DNA of 64,000 bases from Haloarcula amylovorans (GTDB lineage Archaea > Halobacteriota > Halobacteria > Halobacteriales > Haloarculaceae), in contig NZ_SRIF01000001.1 in NCBI RefSeq assembly GCF_004681185.1, forward strand, positions 930,001 to 994,000, written 5' to 3'. This document shows positions 26,808 through 34,686 of this stretch, in pieces. Each line of letters opens with the position of its first letter. Position 1 is the first letter of the stretch. The notes under the pieces were generated by a model. The model had not been told where the DNA came from. It made no database searches and was given only the letters and a program-made list of their open reading frames with translations. The position numbers and the translations under genes were made by a program.

Positions 26808-27904
26808 TCGTAGTACCCCCGTATTTCGGCGGCAACTCGGTCGATCTCCTCGTCGGTGATGCGCGGATGCATCGGGAGCGAGACGATGCGTTTGCTGAGT
26901 TCCTCGGTCACGGGCAGCGAGGGGATTTCGTCGAGAGCATCCCGCATCGCCGGGGTCCGGTGGACCGGCGGGTCGTAGTGGACGCCAGTCTGGATCCCCT
27001 GCTCGTCGAGGTGAGCGCGGAGGCCGTCCCGGTCGGGGACCTGCACGACGAACAGATGATAGACGTGCGTCGCGTCGTCCATCTGCATCGGTAGTTCCAC
27101 GGCCGCTACGTCGTCCAGACGCTCGTAGTAGCGCTCCGCGGCGGCCGCCCGGTCGGCGTTCCAGTCGGCCAGATGCGACAGCTGTTCGATACCGGCGGCG
27201 GCGCTCGTCTCGTTCATGCGGTGGTTCAGGCCGACGCGGACGTGGTTCCCCTCGTCGTCGCGGCCGTGATTGCGTAGCTCGCGGGCCGTGCGTGCGAGGT
27301 CGGCATCGTCCGTGACCAGGATCCCGCCGTCCCCGGCGACGGTCATGTTCTTCGAGGGGTAGAAGCTGAAACACCCCGCGTCGCCGAGACTGCCGGTGGG
27401 GTCGCCGCGATAGGTCGCGCCGTGGGCCTGACAGGAGTCTTCGATTACGGCCAGGTCGTGCGCGTTGGCGACACTGTGAATCGCGTCCATCGCCGCTGGC
27501 TGTCCGTAGAGATGGACTGGGACCACGGCTTTGGGGTCGTCGGCGTCCTCGGCTTTGTCCGCGAGGTCGGTCCCGCTCATGGTGTACGTCTGCGGGTCGA
27601 CGTCGACGAACACTGGGTTTGCGTCCAACTCGACGACGGGACTGACCGTCGCGAAGAACGTGTGGGCGGGCACCAGCACGTCGTCGCCGGGGCCGATGCC
27701 GGCGGCTTTCATGGTCAGATACAGCGCGGCGGTACCACTGCTGACGCCGACCGCGTGGTCAGTGTCGCAGGTGTCTGCGAACCGCGCTTCGAGTTTCTCG
27801 ACGCGCGGCCCTTTGACGTACCGCCGCGATTCGACCGTCTCCACCACCCTCTCGACGATGGTATCGTCGACGTAGACATCTGTGAACGGGACTTGCTCCG
27901 TCAT
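26804..27904 (-). CDS. DegT/DnrJ/EryC1/StrS aminotransferase
   Basis: The 366-residue PLP enzyme shows SSGTAALYLTMKAAGIGPGD (about 55-74), IEDSCQAHGATYRG (about 156-169) with the PLP-binding Asp, and FSFYPSKNMTVAGDGG (about 181-196) with the Lys that binds PLP. It transfers an amino group from glutamate to a keto-sugar nucleotide. It is transcribed divergently from the epimerase gene and heads an operon with the Gfo/Idh gene. The promoter block 27 bases upstream supports the start MTEQVPF. Confidence 0.88.
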   Translation of the reverse strand: MTEQVPFTDVYVDDTIVERVVETVESRRYVKGPRVEKLEARFADTCDTDHAVGVSSGTAALYLTMKAAGIGPGDDVLVPAHTFFATVSPVVELDANPVFVDVDPQTYTMSGTDLADKAEDADDPKAVVPVHLYGQPAAMDAIHSVANAHDLAVIEDSCQAHGATYRGDPTGSLGDAGCFSFYPSKNMTVAGDGGILVTDDADLARTARELRNHGRDDEGNHVRVGLNHRMNETSAAAGIEQLSHLADWNADRAAAAERYYERLDDVAAVELPMQMDDATHVYHLFVVQVPDRDGLRAHLDEQGIQTGVHYDPPVHRTPAMRDALDEIPSLPVTEELSKRIVSLPMHPRITDEEIDRVAAEIRGYYE

Positions 27905-27930
27905 CGAACTCGGGTTGTGGAGAGATACCC

Positions 27931-27938
27931 ATTGTTAT
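27931..27938 (-). promoter_or_regulatory. ATAACAAT promoter block
   Basis: Minus strand GTATAACAATGGG ends 27 bases before the ATG at 27904. Confidence 0.65.
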
Positions 27939-28039
27939 ACTCCGCGTTCGCGCGCACGTCCGGTGCTCGACTTGTCGGCTGGCGGCAGCGAGAGCACCTC
28001 TCGAACCGTAGGCGGTCCCAACGGGGTGTTCGCCACCGC

Positions 28040-28047
28040 ATAACTTA
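28040..28047 (+). promoter_or_regulatory. ATAACTTA promoter block (variant)
   Basis: GCATAACTTACCG ends 29 bases before the ATG at 28076 and sits about 100 bases from the divergent block of the aminotransferase gene. Confidence 0.5.
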
Positions 28048-28075
28048 CCGCCGAACGAGAGTGGGACCCGAAAAG

Positions 28076-28999
28076 ATGGCACTGGAGTCAGTCAGCGACC
28101 GGCGAGTGCTCGTGACGGGTGGTGCTGGGTTCGTCGGGAGCCACCTCGTCGCCGCGCTCGCACCGACGAACGACGTGACCGTACTGGACGACTTCTCGAC
28201 GGGCGCGCGGAGACACCTCCCCGAGGACGTCTCGGTCGTCGAGGGTGACGTTCGGGACGAGGCCGTCGTCGACGAGGCGATGGCGGGCGTCGACCTCGTC
28301 TTCCACGAGGCGGCGATGGTCAGCGTCCCCGAGTCCGTCGAGCGGCCGGTGGACTGTCACCGGCTGAACGGCGCGGCGACCGTCGGCGTTCTCGATTGCG
28401 CGCGTCGTCACGACGCCCGGGTCGTCCTCGCGTCCAGCGCGGCCGTCTACGGAACGCCCGAGAAGGTCCCCGTCGAGGAGAGCGATTCGCTGTCGCCCGC
28501 CTCGCCGTACGGGTTCGAGAAACGCTCGAACGAACAGTACGCGCGGTTCTACGCGGAGACGTACGGGCTGCCGACCGTGCCGCTACGCTACTTCAACATC
28601 TACGGGCCGCGCGGTCTCGACGGTGAGTACGCAGGCGTCATCGGCACGTTCGTCCGACAGGCACAGGCAGGTGACCCGCTGACCGTCGAGGGCGACGGCG
28701 AGCAGACCCGGGATTTCGTCTACGTCGGCGACGTGGTCCGGGCGAACCTACAGGCGGCGACCACCGACGCCATCGGCCGTCCGTTCAACGTCGGTACAGG
28801 CGAGAGCGTCACCATCAACCAGCTCGCCGAGATCGTTCGGGACGTTATCGGTGCCGACGTTCCCATCGAACACGTCCCACCCCGCGAGGACGATATCGAG
28901 CGAAGTGAGGCCGACGTGACCGTCGCCAGCGACCGGCTCGGTTTCGAGGCCAGCGTGGACCTCCGAGAGGGACTCACGCTGACGCTCGCCGAGGACTGA
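28076..28999 (+). CDS. NAD-dependent epimerase/dehydratase (UDP-glucose 4-epimerase type)
   Basis: The 307-residue extended SDR protein has VLVTGGAGFVGSHL (about 11-24) for NAD. ASSAAVYG, then YGFEKRSNEQY with the catalytic Tyr and a Lys three residues later in the sequence YGFEK, follow. RYFNIYGPRG is the typical GalE-family segment. FNVGTGESVTINQLAE near residue 240 is also typical. The family interconverts or modifies UDP-sugars, and a GlcNAc- or glucose-type epimerase is most likely. The start at 28076 is fixed by the promoter spacing; the frame upstream is inside non-coding sequence. Confidence 0.85.
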   Translation: MALESVSDRRVLVTGGAGFVGSHLVAALAPTNDVTVLDDFSTGARRHLPEDVSVVEGDVRDEAVVDEAMAGVDLVFHEAAMVSVPESVERPVDCHRLNGAATVGVLDCARRHDARVVLASSAAVYGTPEKVPVEESDSLSPASPYGFEKRSNEQYARFYAETYGLPTVPLRYFNIYGPRGLDGEYAGVIGTFVRQAQAGDPLTVEGDGEQTRDFVYVGDVVRANLQAATTDAIGRPFNVGTGESVTINQLAEIVRDVIGADVPIEHVPPREDDIERSEADVTVASDRLGFEASVDLREGLTLTLAED

Positions 29000-29110
29000 G
29001 CCATCGACGTGCTAGCTCGCCGCTAGTTATCGCTTCCATCATTCGGCCCGCAGTCATCCAGTTGCACCATTGATGCGAAAATCAATGATTGAGTTTACTA
29101 CGGTATCGAA

Positions 29111-29120
29111 AAATATATAC
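29111..29120 (+). promoter_or_regulatory. Classical TATA element
   Basis: AAATATATAC ends 24 bases before the ATG at 29144. It differs from the ATAAC blocks used by the glycan genes. Confidence 0.55.
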
Positions 29121-29143
29121 CCTAGCTCTGGCAGACGTTTCGT

Positions 29144-29404
29144 ATGGAGATTTGCATGGGAGAGGGGACCACAAGCAGTCGGTCTATTGGGCCGGAACGG
29201 TCAGTAGCGACGGCCATCGCGCTCGAACTCGCGGCGTTTCGGGACGAGAATCCGATGGATATCGCGCCGCTGTCCGAATCGATAAACACCGATGCACTGA
29301 ACGCGTTCTTCTGGGGGAGCGACGCGGATTTCGAACTCAACTTCACACACGAAGGCTGTGCGGTCACCGTCTCGTCGACGGAAGTCAGCGTCGCTCGCGA
29401 GTAG
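29144..29404 (+). CDS. HalOD1 output domain protein (86 aa)
   Basis: The small acidic protein matches the haloarchaeal HalOD1 output domain over nearly its full length: VATAIALELAAFRDENPMDIAPLSESINTDALNAFF in two parts (about 20-55), then the strand pair ELNFTHEGCAVTVSS. It has no receiver, kinase or membrane part, as is usual for the stand-alone form. Its molecular role is unknown; it is thought to act in signal output. It lies just after the glycan genes and may regulate them, which is inference. Confidence 0.8.
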   Translation: MEICMGEGTTSSRSIGPERSVATAIALELAAFRDENPMDIAPLSESINTDALNAFFWGSDADFELNFTHEGCAVTVSSTEVSVARE

Positions 29405-29482
29405 CCACGTGTCCGCTAGGCGGACATTTCTCACCGTAACCCCCAAATTACGAAGGGTTCCGAGCCCTGACTGCAGGGTTGT

Positions 29483-29626
29483 ATGAGTGGTCACCTTACG
29501 TCGGACGAGTGGCGACGCATCACGGAGTTCGCACAGACTCCGAAACACCGCAGACGACCGGAACAACTCCTCCCGGAGGGAGCGCTCGACGAACACGAGC
29601 CGGACGACGCGGCGACGGCCGAATAG
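29483..29626 (+). CDS. Small acidic protein (47 aa)
   Basis: An ATG at 29483 opens a 47-codon frame ending in TAG at 29624-29626. The product begins MSGHLTSDEWRRITEF and ends EHEPDDAATAE, with a clear acidic bias like other proteins here. CAAATTACG about 29 bases upstream could be its TATA. No domain is recognised. The position after HalOD1 and before two HTH genes suggests a regulatory region. Confidence 0.45.
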   Translation: MSGHLTSDEWRRITEFAQTPKHRRRPEQLLPEGALDEHEPDDAATAE

Positions 29627-29710
29627 CGACTTATACGGACTGTTGTAGCTGTTTTCTGCTATTCGATGACCAGTGACAGCCGACTACCGAAATGAACAAC
29701 GACATCCGTA

Positions 29711-29992
29711 TCAGAGCATATTCTCCGCTTCGATGGTGTTCCAGACTTCCTGTCCCGGATCAGTGATTCCGTAGACACGACCTTTCCGCCGGTCCTCCGA
29801 GACCAGTAACGTGACGAGATCTCCCTCTTTTAGCTCCTGTAAGGCGCGAGAGACGTGTGCGATGCTCAACCCGGTCTCGTCGGCGATGAGTGAGGGAGTG
29901 GCCGGTCCCTCAGCGAGTCGTTTGAGCGTCTCGACGCGATAGCGCGAGCTGATGACGTAACTGACGTCGTCCCACGGATCTGAATTACTCAT
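29711..29992 (-). CDS. Winged-helix transcriptional regulator (93 aa)
   Basis: The protein is a single winged HTH domain. Helices occur at YVISSRYRVETLKRLAEG and TPSLIADETGLSIAHVSRALQEL (recognition helix about 40-57), followed by the wing VTLLVSEDRRKGRVYGITD. It resembles ArsR/MarR-like haloarchaeal regulators without a ligand domain. It is probably a DNA-binding repressor or activator. Its target could be the adjacent glycan genes or itself; nothing in the sequence proves this. Confidence 0.8.
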   Translation of the reverse strand: MSNSDPWDDVSYVISSRYRVETLKRLAEGPATPSLIADETGLSIAHVSRALQELKEGDLVTLLVSEDRRKGRVYGITDPGQEVWNTIEAENML

Positions 29993-30123
29993 CTGTCCAC
30001 CTTCTGCGGGCCCCCACCGTGTGGCGAGGGAACATCTGTCGCTTGCCGAGGATTATCGATAACCATTTCGGTCGTTGATCGATACGCCGTCTTGAGGTTT
30101 TAGTATGGAACATCGTTGCAGTA

Positions 30124-30657
30124 TCACGAATCCCTGAGTTCGAGCGGGCGGGCGCGCTGACACCGCCGGTAATCGACGAGCTGTGCCACAGCAACGACGA
30201 GCAATACGACGACGATCGCGCTCGCCAGCAACAGCGGAGACACGCCGGTCAATACCGAGATTTCGAACAGCGTACCCAGAAACAGGCCGCCGACGACCAG
30301 CGAGAGCGCGCCGTTGAGTCGTGACCACGGGAGCGCCGACTGTACCGGGCCGAGATACCGGTCTACTTCGGTCACAGTCGGCGTCGCGGCGACGGTGCGC
30401 GTCTCCTCGTCGTACCGGACGAATCCGGCGCTCTCCAGTTTCGGAATGTGCGTCTGGTACAGCGAGACGTAGACCCGCTTTTGCTCGGTCGAATCGACCG
30501 CCGACGGGTCGATATTCGCCTCGTGTGCACCGATCTCTCTGGCGAGCGTGGTCAGTTCCACGGGCGCGTCGCGCTGCCGGAGCGTCGAGATGATAAACCG
30601 CCGTCGGTTGTTACTCAACACCTCGAACACCGTATCGCGGGCGACCGGCGCTGTCAT
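30124..30657 (-). CDS. DUF7344 winged-helix protein with C-terminal membrane helices
   Basis: The 177-residue protein starts MTAPVARDTVFEVLSNNRRRFIIS, the DUF7344 winged-helix pattern, continues with KRVYVSLYQTHIPKLESAGFVRYDEETRTV, and ends with two hydrophobic segments (about 115-135 and 142-162) before a basic tail. It is probably a membrane-tethered DNA-binding protein. The start is at the ATG 30657; the longer frame begins with TTG and adds a basic stretch. A second family member lies at 34687, so the glycan dehydrogenase operon is flanked by two of them. Confidence 0.75.
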   Translation of the reverse strand: MTAPVARDTVFEVLSNNRRRFIISTLRQRDAPVELTTLAREIGAHEANIDPSAVDSTEQKRVYVSLYQTHIPKLESAGFVRYDEETRTVAATPTVTEVDRYLGPVQSALPWSRLNGALSLVVGGLFLGTLFEISVLTGVSPLLLASAIVVVLLVVAVAQLVDYRRCQRARPLELRDS

Positions 30658-30887
30658 CGTTCCCTCCGGACGCGACGGCGTCGTGCGCGGAGGTGTCCGT
30701 GTCCTGAAGCCACTGTTGAGTGACAATCACATGGGCCACCCTTTGTTACGTATTACATATCCGTCGGGCACGAGACAGTATCCCGAGAGAAACGACACAA
30801 TACCAACGTCGTTCCGGGAACGGTCGGATACCATCGTGAGTACCCCCGGGGAGGGCGAAATCTATACCTTCGAGACACAGGACGCCC

Positions 30888-30895
30888 ATAACAAT
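30888..30895 (+). promoter_or_regulatory. ATAACAAT promoter block (CCATAACAATGGC)
   Basis: The block ends 94 bases before the aminotransferase ATG but exactly 26 bases before the GTG of the leader ORF at 30921. The spacing equals that of leaderless genes in this window. Confidence 0.6.
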
Positions 30896-30920
30896 GGCTA
30901 TACTTTGCTTGCTCCAAACC

Positions 30921-30992
30921 GTGATAGTTGCACAACTGAAGCCGACAGGACAGCGTCGGCCCGATTCCCCGCACGGTGGTGAGATGGGATGA
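30921..30992 (+). CDS. Possible 23-residue leader ORF of the aminotransferase operon (GTG start)
   Basis: The frame opens with GTG 26 bases after the promoter block and reads MIVAQLKPTGQRRPDS onward to TGA at 30990-30992. It overlaps the aminotransferase ATG by four bases (ATGA). GGTGGTGAG at 30975-30983 inside it is a near-perfect ribosome-binding site for the main gene. Promoter distance, length and overlap agree with a translated leader, although only position supports it. Confidence 0.45.
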   Translation: MIVAQLKPTGQRRPDSPHGGEMG

Positions 30993-32092
30993 GCGATACC
31001 CAACCGCTCGAACCCGACATCGCCATCGCATCGCCGGACATCGGCGAGACGGAGCTACATCGCATCCACGATGTACTGCGCTCCGGGCACCTCAGCGGCG
31101 GTGACGAAGTGACAGCGTTCGGTGCGGAATTTGCGGATTACTGTACTGTTGCACACGGCGTTCCGACCAGCAACGGTACGACCGCTCTCCACGCCGCCCT
31201 CGAAGCACTGGATATCGGCGCGGGCGACACCGTCCTCACGACCCCGTTCTCGTTCGTCGCCACGGCCAACGCTGTGCGCCACGTCGGCGCGACGCCAGTG
31301 TTCGCCGATATCGACCCGCAGACGTACAACGTCGACCCCGAGGCGGCCGAAGCGGCCGCCGAGGCCAACGGCGGCGTCGACGCCATCCTCGCCGTCCACC
31401 TCTACGGCTGTCCCGCCCCGATGGCAGAGTTACGCGAGCTCGCCGACCGATACGACGCCGCCCTCGTCGAGGACGCCGCACAGGCCCACGGCGCGACGTA
31501 TCGAGGTCACCCAGTCGGCAGTCTCGGTGATGCAGCCTGTTTCAGTTTTTACCCGACGAAGAACATGACGACGGGCGAAGGCGGGATGGTCGTCACCGAC
31601 GACGACGCTCTCGCCGACCGACTGCGGAGCTACATCGACCACGGGCGGGACGGCGAGGGGAACCACGCCATCGTCGGCCACAACTTCCGGATGACGGACA
31701 TCTGCGCCGCCGTCGGGCGCGTACAGTTGGGGAAACTCGACGACTACGTCGCTGCCCGGCGAGAGCACGCCGCGGCGTACGACGACGCGCTTGCAGACAC
31801 CGACGTCGTCGGGCCGGTCGAACCCGACGGCTGTCGACACGCCTACCACCAATACACCGTCCGCTGTTCCGACCGGGAGGCGCTGCAGTCCCACCTCGAA
31901 GACTACGGCATCAGCGCTGCGGTGTACTACCCGACCCCGATACACGAGGAACCGGCTTACGACGATGTCGACGGGTCGTTCCCAGAGGCAGAACGCGCGG
32001 CGACGGAAGTCCTCTCGCTGCCGGTCCACCCGTCGCTCTCGACAGACGACGTTCGACGGATCACAGTCGCACTCACGGAGTACAAAGCATGA
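30989..32092 (+). CDS. DegT/DnrJ/EryC1/StrS aminotransferase (WbpE-like)
   Basis: The 367-residue PLP enzyme has PTSNGTTALHAALEALDIGAGD (in part, about 54-75), LVEDAAQAHGATYRG (about 158-172) and FSFYPTKNMTTGEGG (about 184-198) with the PLP Lys. It is the first of three genes that overlap each other: aminotransferase, Gfo/Idh oxidoreductase and nucleotide-sugar dehydrogenase. This set matches the WbpE, WbpB and WbpA functions for 3-amino uronic acid sugars. It is homologous to but clearly different from the gene at 26804. Confidence 0.88.
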   Translation: MSDTQPLEPDIAIASPDIGETELHRIHDVLRSGHLSGGDEVTAFGAEFADYCTVAHGVPTSNGTTALHAALEALDIGAGDTVLTTPFSFVATANAVRHVGATPVFADIDPQTYNVDPEAAEAAAEANGGVDAILAVHLYGCPAPMAELRELADRYDAALVEDAAQAHGATYRGHPVGSLGDAACFSFYPTKNMTTGEGGMVVTDDDALADRLRSYIDHGRDGEGNHAIVGHNFRMTDICAAVGRVQLGKLDDYVAARREHAAAYDDALADTDVVGPVEPDGCRHAYHQYTVRCSDREALQSHLEDYGISAAVYYPTPIHEEPAYDDVDGSFPEAERAATEVLSLPVHPSLSTDDVRRITVALTEYKA

Positions 32093-33090
32093 ACACGAGA
32101 AATCCACTCGTCGCCGGCGTCGTCGGCGTCGGAAGCATGGGAAAGCATCACGCGCGCGTGTACAACGAACTCCCCGGCGTCGAACTCGCCGGCGTCGCGG
32201 ACGCGAACGACGCGGCGGCCGCCGAGGTCGCCGCCGAGTACGGGACCGGCGTCGCGGACGCGGACGACCTCTTGGACGTGGTCGACCTCGTCTCCATCGC
32301 CGTCCCGACGCGGTTCCACTACCACGTCGCCTCGAAGGCTATCGAGGCGGGAACCGCCGTCCTCATCGAGAAGCCCTTCGTCAGCAACCCACAGCACGGC
32401 CGCGAACTCATCCGCCAGGCCGAAGATGTCGGCGTCCAGTTACAGGTCGGCCACGTCGAGCGGTTCAATCCGGTCGTGGACGTCCTCAAAGATGTTCTCG
32501 CCGACGTCGAACCGATCGCCGCCTCGGCCCGCCGACTCGGTCCGCCGGTCTCGCGGGACGTAGAGGACGACGTGGTCATCGATCTGATGATACACGACAT
32601 CGACGTCATCTGCTCGCTGTTCGACGACGAGGTGGCGGGCGTCAGCGCCATCGGCGCGTGCAACGGCGACTACGCCGACGCGCAGCTCGAGTTCGCGGGT
32701 GGCACCGTCTGCTCGCTGACCGCCAGTCGTATCACACAGGAACGGATACGCGACCTCTCGGTAACCGCCCGAGAGTGTCACGTCGACGTCGACTTCATGG
32801 ACCAATCCATGCGCATCTACCGACATTCAGACCCCTCCTACCATACCAAGGACGGTGACGTCAGGTACAGTCAAGAGAGCATCATCGAGCGCCCGGCCGT
32901 CGAGAGTGACGAACCGCTCAAGCGGGAACTGCGCTCGTTCGTCGACTGTGTGCGCAACGGGACGACCCCGCGCATCACCGGCGAGGACGGCCTCCGTGCG
33001 CTCTCGATAGCCAACGAGATAAGCGACCTCGCGGCCGCTCACAGCCTCGAACACAGGGAGGTGAGCGTCAGTGACGGCAGCACGACCTGA
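32089..33090 (+). CDS. Gfo/Idh/MocA family oxidoreductase (WbpB-like)
   Basis: The 333-residue protein has VVGVGSMGKHHARVYNELPG (about 12-31) for the cofactor, VLIEKPFVSNPQHGREL with the EKP motif, and LQVGHVERFNPVVD (about 120-133) typical of UDP-GlcNAcA 3-dehydrogenases. It overlaps the aminotransferase by ATGA and the next gene by 20 bases. In the Wbp pathway it oxidises C3 of UDP-N-acetylglucosaminuronic acid to the 3-keto form for transamination. The assignment rests on operon context as well as family. Confidence 0.85.
   Translation: MNTRNPLVAGVVGVGSMGKHHARVYNELPGVELAGVADANDAAAAEVAAEYGTGVADADDLLDVVDLVSIAVPTRFHYHVASKAIEAGTAVLIEKPFVSNPQHGRELIRQAEDVGVQLQVGHVERFNPVVDVLKDVLADVEPIAASARRLGPPVSRDVEDDVVIDLMIHDIDVICSLFDDEVAGVSAIGACNGDYADAQLEFAGGTVCSLTASRITQERIRDLSVTARECHVDVDFMDQSMRIYRHSDPSYHTKDGDVRYSQESIIERPAVESDEPLKRELRSFVDCVRNGTTPRITGEDGLRALSIANEISDLAAAHSLEHREVSVSDGSTT
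33056..33064 (+). promoter_or_regulatory. Strong Shine-Dalgarno site for the dehydrogenase
   Basis: GGGAGGTGA, close to a full complement of the 16S rRNA 3' end, lies six bases before the GTG at 33071. It decides this unusual GTG start inside the end of the previous gene. Confidence 0.75.
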
Positions 33091-34441
33091 GGGGGCGCTC
33101 TACGCCGCCGAGACCGGCGGATGGGCCCTACAGGAAGCGTTCGTCGACGGCGAGATTCCGGTCGCCGTCTACGGGCTCGGGAAGATGGGCCTGCCGCTTG
33201 CGGCCGTCCTCGCCGACGTGACGGGGAACGTCACCGGCGTCGACATCGATCCCGAGGTGGTAGACGCCATCGAAGCGGGCGAGTCCCCCGTCGGTGGCGA
33301 ACCCGGGCTGGACGAACTCGTCGCAGAGACGGCGGCCAACGGGTCGCTGACCGCAAGTGCCGACCCCGTCGAGACGGCCGAGGCGGCGCGGATGCATGTC
33401 ATCATCGTCCCGACACTGCTGGACGAGACGAACGAACCGGACCTCTCGGCGCTGCTTGCGGCCGTCGACGCCGTCGGCGAGGGGCTCGACTCGGGCGACC
33501 TCGTCGTCGTCGAGTCGACGGTGCCGCCGGGAACGACGCGCGACGTGGTCACGCCGCGTCTCGCGGAGCGAAGTGGCTTGGACCCGTCGTCGTTCGGCGT
33601 CGCGTTCTGCCCGGAGCGGACCGCGAGCGGCCGCGCGCTACAGGACATTCGCGGTTCCTACCCGAAGGTCGTCGGCGGCGTCGACGGCGAGAGCGAGCGT
33701 GTCGCCGGCTTACTCTACGAGGAGGTGACGAGCAACGAGGTCATCCGCGTCGGCGACGCGACCACCGCCGAGTGTGTGAAGGTGTTCGAGGGGATCTACC
33801 GCGACGTAAACATCGCGCTCGCCAACGAACTCGCGCGCGTGACCGACCCGCTCGACGTGGACGTCAACCGGGCTATCGAGGTAGCCAACACGCAGCCATT
33901 CTGTAACATCCACGACCCCGGCCCGGGCGTCGGCGGCCACTGCATCCCGCTGTATCCGCACTTCCTCACCTCACAGGTGGACATCCAGTTGCCGCTCGTC
34001 GAGACCAGCAGGTCGGTCAACGACGCCATGTCGACGTTCGTCGCCAACGCCGTCGTCAGGTGCCTCGATGAGCGGGCCGTCGACGTCGCGGACGCGAACG
34101 TGTTGGTGCTTGGCGTCGCCTACCGCGCTGGAGTCGACGAGACGCGCAAGACGCCAGCCCGCCCGATCGCGGATAGGCTCTCGAAACTCGGCGTGTCGGT
34201 CTGGGCTACCGACCCCGTTGTGGACGTACCCAGTGTTCCGGATCTCGACGCGACGCCGCTCGACCACGACGACATCGAGGACGCCGCCGCGCGCTTCGAC
34301 GCCGTCGTCCTCGTGACGGCCCACGAGGAGTACGAACGTATCGACTACGGCGCGTTCGAGGACGCCGTCGCGGTCGATACACGAGCGGTGCTCGACGGGG
34401 AATCGCTGCCGGTATACACGGTCGGTAGCGGTACTCGATGA
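33071..34441 (+). CDS. Nucleotide-sugar dehydrogenase (UDP-GlcNAc/ManNAc 6-dehydrogenase type, WbpA/WecC-like)
   Basis: The 456-residue protein has an N-terminal extension of about 30 residues, then VAVYGLGKMGLPLAAVLAD for NAD. VESTVPPGTT, FCPERTASGRALQD and PGPGVGGHCIPLYPHFL follow; the last holds the catalytic Cys. VLGVAYRAGVDETRKTPA begins the C-terminal domain. The family oxidises C6 of a UDP-N-acetylhexosamine to a uronic acid in two NAD-dependent steps. Start at GTG with a strong ribosome-binding site. It completes the aminotransferase operon and should feed an acidic sugar into the surface glycan. Confidence 0.88.
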   Translation: MTAARPEGALYAAETGGWALQEAFVDGEIPVAVYGLGKMGLPLAAVLADVTGNVTGVDIDPEVVDAIEAGESPVGGEPGLDELVAETAANGSLTASADPVETAEAARMHVIIVPTLLDETNEPDLSALLAAVDAVGEGLDSGDLVVVESTVPPGTTRDVVTPRLAERSGLDPSSFGVAFCPERTASGRALQDIRGSYPKVVGGVDGESERVAGLLYEEVTSNEVIRVGDATTAECVKVFEGIYRDVNIALANELARVTDPLDVDVNRAIEVANTQPFCNIHDPGPGVGGHCIPLYPHFLTSQVDIQLPLVETSRSVNDAMSTFVANAVVRCLDERAVDVADANVLVLGVAYRAGVDETRKTPARPIADRLSKLGVSVWATDPVVDVPSVPDLDATPLDHDDIEDAAARFDAVVLVTAHEEYERIDYGAFEDAVAVDTRAVLDGESLPVYTVGSGTR

Positions 34442-34534
34442 GCGCACACTCGAATTTGACCTGTTGACACACCTCTCGGTGACGAACACGGCGGGCGAGG
34501 TCGTAGTTCCCGCCTTATATGTAAGAAGATTTTC

Positions 34535-34542
34535 ATAACAAA
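34535..34542 (+). promoter_or_regulatory. ATAACAAA promoter block
   Basis: TTCATAACAAAGTATT lies after the dehydrogenase operon, 19 bases before a GTG (34561) and 145 bases before the likely ATG of the DUF7344 gene. Either the leader is long or translation starts upstream. Confidence 0.5.
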
Positions 34543-34686
34543 GTATTAAGTGCTAATCGCGTGACTGATTTGACACGCGCTTGGGTTCGGACGGACCCAC
34601 TGGTCGAGACCACACGGGGGTGCGGTCGAGACTCTCCCGACGCAGTTCCGATTCGCCGTCCGAAGCCACGCCGTCGAGGGCTATCC

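Noticed and set aside
26808..27374. Upstream extension of the second Gfo/Idh gene
   Set aside because: It lies inside the aminotransferase gene in another frame. The Rossmann motif begins at the ATG 26807.
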